Positions 60,125 through 64,000 of a DNA stretch of 64,000 bases are shown here, in pieces. Location of the stretch: positions 1 through 64,000 of the forward strand of contig NZ_BMSG01000007.1 of assembly GCF_014649035.1 (NCBI RefSeq). The letters run 5' to 3'. The notes under the pieces were generated by a model that was not told the origin of the DNA, did no database searches, and saw nothing but the letters and a program-made list of their open reading frames with translations. Made by a program: the position numbers and the translations under genes. Every line of letters starts with the position of its first letter. The stretch's first letter is position 1. Origin of the DNA: Streptomyces sindenensis. GTDB taxonomy: Bacteria; Actinomycetota; Actinomycetes; Streptomycetales; Streptomycetaceae.

Positions 60125-60505
60125 TCAGGACGCCGGCGGGGCCTTGTCGTCGGGGCCCGTACCGCCGTCGCGACGGCCCGGCTCCTCCTCGGCGTCGGCC
60201 TCGGCCTCCGCCTCGGGCTTGCGGTCGTCCTTGAGGGACTTCAGGAAGTCAGGGTTGTCGTCCGGGGCCACCCACTGCTGCCGCCTGCCCGGCTGCCACG
60301 AGGCGGGCCCCGCGCCCCCGGCCCGGTTGTGGCGGTTCTTGCCGGCGGCGAGCCAGACGACCGGGCCGACGATCCAGAACAGCAGGATGATGAAGACCCA
60401 GGCGATCTTCGGCAGATGCTTGGTGTCCTCCTCCGAGGTGTTCAGGCAGTCGATGAACGCGTAGATCGTCAGAGCCAGCGGGACGATGAACATCAGGGCT
60501 CTCAT
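60125..60505 (-). CDS. PLD nuclease N-terminal domain (PLDc_N) membrane protein
   Basis: 126 residues. Two membrane helices ([39 protein letters not shown]) match the PLDc_N domain, after which a disordered Glu/Asp/Ala-rich tail follows. No PLD catalytic motif is present. The ATG at 60505 has GGGGGACGC upstream. It is divergent from mqnL by 142 bases. A role in membrane association is inferred. Confidence 0.87.
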   Translation of the reverse strand: MRALMFIVPLALTIYAFIDCLNTSEEDTKHLPKIAWVFIILLFWIVGPVVWLAAGKNRHNRAGGAGPASWQPGRRQQWVAPDDNPDFLKSLKDDRKPEAEAEADAEEEPGRRDGGTGPDDKAPPAS

Positions 60506-60647
60506 GGTGCGTCCCCCAGGAAGCGGCGGCGGGCGGGACGATTGCCCCGTATCGCGGCCAGGGTACCGGCTCGTCATGAAGGATCCGGGGCGTGGGACGG
60601 GGGAGCCCCGGCGGGCCGGCGGGGGCGGGGATGACAAACTGGACCGC

Positions 60648-62105
60648 ATGGCTTACGACGATCTTCGCTCCCTGCTCCGGGCCCTTGAGCGCGATGGCGA
60701 TCTCAAGCGCGTCAAGGTCGAGGTCGACCCCCACCTGGAGGTCGGCGAGATCGTCGACCGGGTCAACAAGGCGGGCGGCCCGGCCCTGCTGTTCGAGAAC
60801 GTCAAGGGGTCCTTGATGCCCCTGGCCATGAACGTCTTCGGTACCGACCGGCGCCTGCTCAAGGCGCTCGGGCTGAAGTCGTACAACGACATCAGCGACA
60901 GGATCGGCGGGCTCCTCAAGCCGGAGCTGCCGCAGGGCTTCGTCGGGGTACGGGAGGCCTTCGGGAAGCTCGGCTCGATGGTGCACGTGCCGCCGAAGAA
61001 GGTGAAGTCCGGCGACGCGCCCGTCCAGGAAGTGGTGCTGACCGGCGACGACGTCGACCTGGACAAGCTGCCCGCGCTGTTCACCTGGCCCGAGGACGGC
61101 GGCTCGTTCTTCAACCTGGGCCTCACCCACACCAAGCACCCCGAGAACGGCGTCCGGAACCTGGGCCTCTACCGGCTCCAGCGGCACGACAAGCGCACCA
61201 TCGGGATGCACTGGCAGATCCACAAGGACAGCGCCAACCACTACCAGGTCGCCGCCCGGCGCGGTGAGCGGCTGCCCGTCGCCATCGCCTTCGGCTGCCC
61301 GCCCGCCGTCACGTATGCCTCCACCGCGCCGCTGCCCGGGGACATCGACGAGTACCTCTTCGCCGGGTTCGTCCAGGGCAAGCGGATCGAGATGGTCGAC
61401 TGCAAGACCGTGCCGCTCCAGGTCCCCGCGCAGGCGGAGGTCGTCATCGAGGGCTGGTTGGAGCCGGGCGAGATGCTGCCCGAGGGCCCGTTCGGGGACC
61501 ACACCGGCTTCTACACCCCGCAGGAACCGTTCCCCGCACTGACCATCGACTGCGTCACCATGCGCAAGCGGCCGCTGCTCCAGTCCATCGTGGTGGGCCG
61601 CCCGCCGACCGAGGACGGGCCGCTGGGACGGGCCACGGAGCGGTTCTTCCTGCCGCTGCTGAAGATCATCGTGCCGGACATCGTGGACTACCACCTGCCC
61701 GAGGCGGGCGGCTTCCACAACTGCGCGATCGTCTCGATCGACAAGAAGTACCCGAAGCACGCCCAGAAGGTGATGAGCGCGATCTGGGGCGCGCACATGA
61801 TGTCGCTGACCAAGCTGATCGTGGTCGTCGACTCCGACTGCGACGTCCACGATCTGCACGAGGTGGCCTGGCGGGCGCTCGGCAACACCGACTACGCCCG
61901 CGACCTCACGGTCACCGAAGGCCCGGTCGACCACCTCGACCACGCCTCCTACCAGCAGTTCTGGGGCGGCAAGGCGGGCATCGACGCCACGAAGAAGCTG
62001 CCCACCGAGGGCTACACCCGGGACGGCGGGTGGCCGGAGATGGTCGTCTCCGACCCGGAGACGGCGGCGAAGGTCGACCGCCGCTGGAAGGAATACGGGC
62101 TGTGA
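60648..62105 (+). CDS. mqnL: UbiD-family menaquinone biosynthesis decarboxylase
   Basis: 485 residues. Prenylated-FMN-dependent decarboxylase of the futalosine menaquinone route in Streptomyces. Conserved parts include GIHW-like [16 protein letters not shown], the Glu/Arg-rich [23 protein letters not shown], and late [16 protein letters not shown] at 60648 follows a GGGGGCGGGGATGACA context with a distant ribosome site. It overlaps mqnP by four bases (GTGA), and the flavin prenyltransferase-like gene lies at 63802. The symbol rests on family and neighbours. Confidence 0.9.
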   Translation: MAYDDLRSLLRALERDGDLKRVKVEVDPHLEVGEIVDRVNKAGGPALLFENVKGSLMPLAMNVFGTDRRLLKALGLKSYNDISDRIGGLLKPELPQGFVGVREAFGKLGSMVHVPPKKVKSGDAPVQEVVLTGDDVDLDKLPALFTWPEDGGSFFNLGLTHTKHPENGVRNLGLYRLQRHDKRTIGMHWQIHKDSANHYQVAARRGERLPVAIAFGCPPAVTYASTAPLPGDIDEYLFAGFVQGKRIEMVDCKTVPLQVPAQAEVVIEGWLEPGEMLPEGPFGDHTGFYTPQEPFPALTIDCVTMRKRPLLQSIVVGRPPTEDGPLGRATERFFLPLLKIIVPDIVDYHLPEAGGFHNCAIVSIDKKYPKHAQKVMSAIWGAHMMSLTKLIVVVDSDCDVHDLHEVAWRALGNTDYARDLTVTEGPVDHLDHASYQQFWGGKAGIDATKKLPTEGYTRDGGWPEMVVSDPETAAKVDRRWKEYGL

Positions 62106-63022
62106 GCAGTGCGGCAGAAGCGGCGTCCGTCCAGGGCCCCGCGCCCTCCAGCGGCAAGGTCAGGTCGTTCCTGCGGCTCGTGATGATCGAGCACTCGGTC
62201 TTCGCGCTGCCCTTCGCCTACATCGCCGCGCTGACCGCGATGTTCCGGCTGGACGGCACGATCCACTGGGGTGTCCTGCTGCTGGTCACCCTGGCGATGG
62301 TGGGGCTGCGGACGTTCGCGATGGCCGCCAACCGGATCATCGACCGGGAGATCGACGCCCGGAACCCGCGCACCGCGGGCCGTGAGCTGGTGACCGGCGC
62401 GGTGTCGGTGAAGTCCGCGTGGACCGGCGCGATCGTCGCGCTGGCCGTCTTCCTGGGCGCCGCCGCCCTGCTCAACCCGCTCTGCCTGGTGCTCGCGCCG
62501 GTCGCGGTCGTGCCGATGGTGGTCTACCCGTACGGCAAGCGGTTCACGAACTTCCCGCACGCCATCCTGGGGCTCGCGCAGGCCATCGGCCCGGTCGGCG
62601 CCTGGCTCGCGGTGACCGGCAGCTGGTCGTGGGACGCGGTGATCCTCGGGCTCGCGGTGGGGATCTGGATCGGCGGCTTCGACCTGATCTTCGCCTGCCA
62701 GGACGTCCGGGCCGACCGGGCGCACGGGGTGCTCTCCTTCCCGGCGCGCTTCGGGATCCCGGCCGCGCTGTGGGGCGCGCGGGTCTGCCACGTGATCACG
62801 ACCGGGCTGCTGGTGTGGTTCGGGCTGGCCACGGACGCCGAGGTCTTCTACTGGATCGGCATGGCGATCGTCGCCGTGGCGTTCGTCTACGAGCACCGGG
62901 TCGTGCGGCCGCACGATCTGTCCCGGCTGAACCGGGCGTTCTTCTCGGTGAACGGCTTCATCGGCATCGCGCTGTTCGCCTGCGCGCTGCTGGACCTGCT
63001 GGCGCGGGGCCTGACCCCGTAA
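62102..63022 (+). CDS. mqnP: UbiA-family prenyltransferase for menaquinone synthesis
   Basis: 306 residues with eight or nine membrane helices. Prenylates 6-hydroxynaphthoate-type substrates in the futalosine path. The Asp-rich motifs are ANRIIDREIDARNPRTAGRELVTG (first) and DVRADRAHGVLSFPARFG (second), which bind the polyprenyl pyrophosphate through Mg. GTG at 62102 overlaps the mqnL stop. It is convergent with the rhomboid gene. Confidence 0.92.
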   Translation: MSSAAEAASVQGPAPSSGKVRSFLRLVMIEHSVFALPFAYIAALTAMFRLDGTIHWGVLLLVTLAMVGLRTFAMAANRIIDREIDARNPRTAGRELVTGAVSVKSAWTGAIVALAVFLGAAALLNPLCLVLAPVAVVPMVVYPYGKRFTNFPHAILGLAQAIGPVGAWLAVTGSWSWDAVILGLAVGIWIGGFDLIFACQDVRADRAHGVLSFPARFGIPAALWGARVCHVITTGLLVWFGLATDAEVFYWIGMAIVAVAFVYEHRVVRPHDLSRLNRAFFSVNGFIGIALFACALLDLLARGLTP

Positions 63023-63047
63023 GCGCGTCCCGGTCGCGCGGGACGGC

Positions 63048-63680
63048 TCAGACCGTGACCAGGTTGTCCGGGCCGCGGCGCGTGGACGGGCGGCGGAAGA
63101 GGAACGCCGCCGCCACTCCGCCGATCAGCCCGAACAGGTGCCCCTGCCAGCTGACGCCCGACTGGGTCGGCAGGACGCCCCAGAGCAGCGAGCCGTAGAC
63201 CACGGCGACACCGACGCCGATGAGGATGTCCCAGGGGCGGCGGTCCACGAAGCCGCGGACCAGCAGATAGCCCAGCAGCCCGAAGACCACACCGGACGCG
63301 CCGAGCGTGATCGTGTTCTCCGGGGCGGTCAGCCAGACGCCGAGGCCGCTGGCCACGATGACCGTGGCCACGACGGCGGCGAACCGGCGGAGCCCGGCGA
63401 GGGCGGCTATGAAGCCGAGGACCAGCAGCGGGACGCTGTTGGAGGCCACGTGCTCCCAGCCGCTGTGCAGGAACGCGGCGGGCACCACGTCCCGCAGCTC
63501 GGACATCTCGCGCGGGCTGATGCCGTAGGTGTCCAGGGCGTGGCCGGTGGCCACGTCGATCCCTTCGAGGACCCACAGCAGGGCCACCCAGCCCCCCACC
63601 AGAAGTCCGGCGGTCAGGGCCCGCGCGCTGCCGGTGGTGCCGTGGTCCGTGGTGCGGTCGGTGGTCCAGTAGTCGCCCAT
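63048..63680 (-). CDS. Rhomboid family intramembrane serine protease
   Basis: 210 residues, about six membrane helices. Catalytic Ser in LGASGVVFGLLGY and catalytic His in WQGHLFGLIGG; the second-helix HSGWEHVASNSVPLL also matches the family. It cuts membrane protein substrates, unknown here. ATG at 63680. A hydrophilic N-terminus of about 20 residues precedes the first helix. It sits between mqnP and the ubiX-like gene on the opposite strand. Confidence 0.93.
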   Translation of the reverse strand: MGDYWTTDRTTDHGTTGSARALTAGLLVGGWVALLWVLEGIDVATGHALDTYGISPREMSELRDVVPAAFLHSGWEHVASNSVPLLVLGFIAALAGLRRFAAVVATVIVASGLGVWLTAPENTITLGASGVVFGLLGYLLVRGFVDRRPWDILIGVGVAVVYGSLLWGVLPTQSGVSWQGHLFGLIGGVAAAFLFRRPSTRRGPDNLVTV

Positions 63681-63801
63681 GGTCTGCCCCTGCCCCCGGG
63701 TTGCCCGTCACCCGGAGAACGTCTGTGGCGCCCGCCCGGTTCCGGGTGCCGTGCGCGAAGGCGCGCCGGATAGGCTCGCGGGTGTGGAATCCAGGACTTC
63801 A

Positions 63802-64000
63802 ATGACTCAACAGCGGCGACGGCCTTGGATTGTCGGGGTCTCCGGTGCTTCGGGTACCCCGTTCGCGGCCGCCGTCCTGCGCGGGCTCCTGGCGGCCGGC
63901 GAGAGCGTCGACCTGGTGGTGAGCCGGGCCTCGCGCCTCACGTTGCTGGACGAGACGGGCATCGCCTTCCGGGACGGGCACTGGCGCGAGGACCTGCGGG
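63802..64000 (+). CDS. mqnM: UbiX-like flavin prenyltransferase (partial, cut by window end)
   Basis: The first 66 codons of a UbiX-type protein: RRPWIVGVSGASGTPFAAAVLRGLLAAGESVDLVVSRAS, the FMN-binding GSSG-like start of the fold. UbiX prenylates FMN to supply the cofactor of UbiD-type decarboxylases such as the one at 60648. AGGA lies 5 bases before the ATG at 63802. An in-frame GTG at 63784, 7 bases after TAGGCT, could be a leaderless alternative. The gene runs off the right edge. Confidence 0.87.
   Translation, partial: MTQQRRRPWIVGVSGASGTPFAAAVLRGLLAAGESVDLVVSRASRLTLLDETGIAFRDGHWREDLR

Noticed and set aside
1..64000. tRNA, rRNA, CRISPR arrays, insertion sequences, attachment sites and phage genes
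   Set aside because: I scanned for tRNA T-arm patterns, regularly spaced identical repeats of CRISPR type, transposase motifs and integrase genes and saw none. Only by-eye scanning was possible, so short tRNAs cannot be fully excluded.

Overview
The window is a 64 kb piece of a high-GC actinobacterial chromosome, almost certainly Streptomyces. The gene content supports this: the developmental sigma factor BldN with its anti-sigma factor RsbN, a BldC/BdtA-like small DNA-binding protein, the Rex-hemACD operon behind a clear Rex operator, a class I lysyl-tRNA synthetase divergent from argS, futalosine-pathway menaquinone genes, DUF397 plus Scr1-type regulators, and paired DUF3558 lipoproteins. 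Third codon positions are nearly all G or C. Starts are often GTG or TTG, and many genes overlap by four bases (ATGA, GTGA, TTGA). I recognised no tRNA, rRNA, CRISPR array, phage or insertion sequence.

Layout. 1-7.1 kb (+): HAD phosphatase, MFS transporter, AcuC-type deacetylase, conserved protein, small DNA-binding protein, 32-residue AURKAIP1/COX24 peptide, sugar-nucleotide-type epimerase, PlsC-like acyltransferase. 7.1-10.7 kb (-): HAD-IB phosphatase, bldN, rsbN. 10.8-17.5 kb (+): glutaredoxin-like protein, then rex-hemA-hemC-hemD under a Rex operator, then hemB. 17.5-28.5 kb: accessory region with HEAT-like, DUF4253 and large unknown proteins, an AlkD-like protein, a DHFR-like reductase, a DUF397/XRE pair, a DUF4232 lipoprotein, an HTH-membrane fusion and a phospholipase-D-type synthase, with several tandem repeats. 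28.6-32.3 kb: argS (-) and lysS (+). 32.3-33.8 kb: DUF2637 membrane protein.

34.0-36.8 kb (-) holds a compact lasso peptide gene cluster in the order precursor, cyclase, RRE protein, leader peptidase. The precursor is a 37-residue ORF at 36665-36778 with predicted core LVVIIQADWNAPGWF and a predicted Leu1-Asp8 ring. No transporter or isopeptidase lies beside it. A Cys-rich secreted protein and two DUF3558 lipoproteins follow. 39.9-41.1 kb is rtcB. 41.3-47.2 kb is an uptake locus: HAD phosphatase and GntR/UTRA regulator (-) divergent from a binding-protein, two-permease, ATPase operon (+). 47.4-51.5 kb carries an SDR, a Mut7-C protein, an AraC regulator and small conserved proteins.

51.9-64 kb is a respiratory block: hemL with a histidine phosphatase, a polysaccharide-deacetylase-like lipoprotein, the system II cytochrome c maturation set (TlpA-like, CcdA, ResB, CcsB), and menaquinone genes mqnL, mqnP and an mqnM/ubiX-like gene cut by the window end. 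With rex-hemACDB, the window carries a full 5-aminolevulinate-to-uroporphyrinogen set (hemA, hemL, hemB, hemC, hemD) plus heme attachment and quinone synthesis, so redox and respiration are its main theme.
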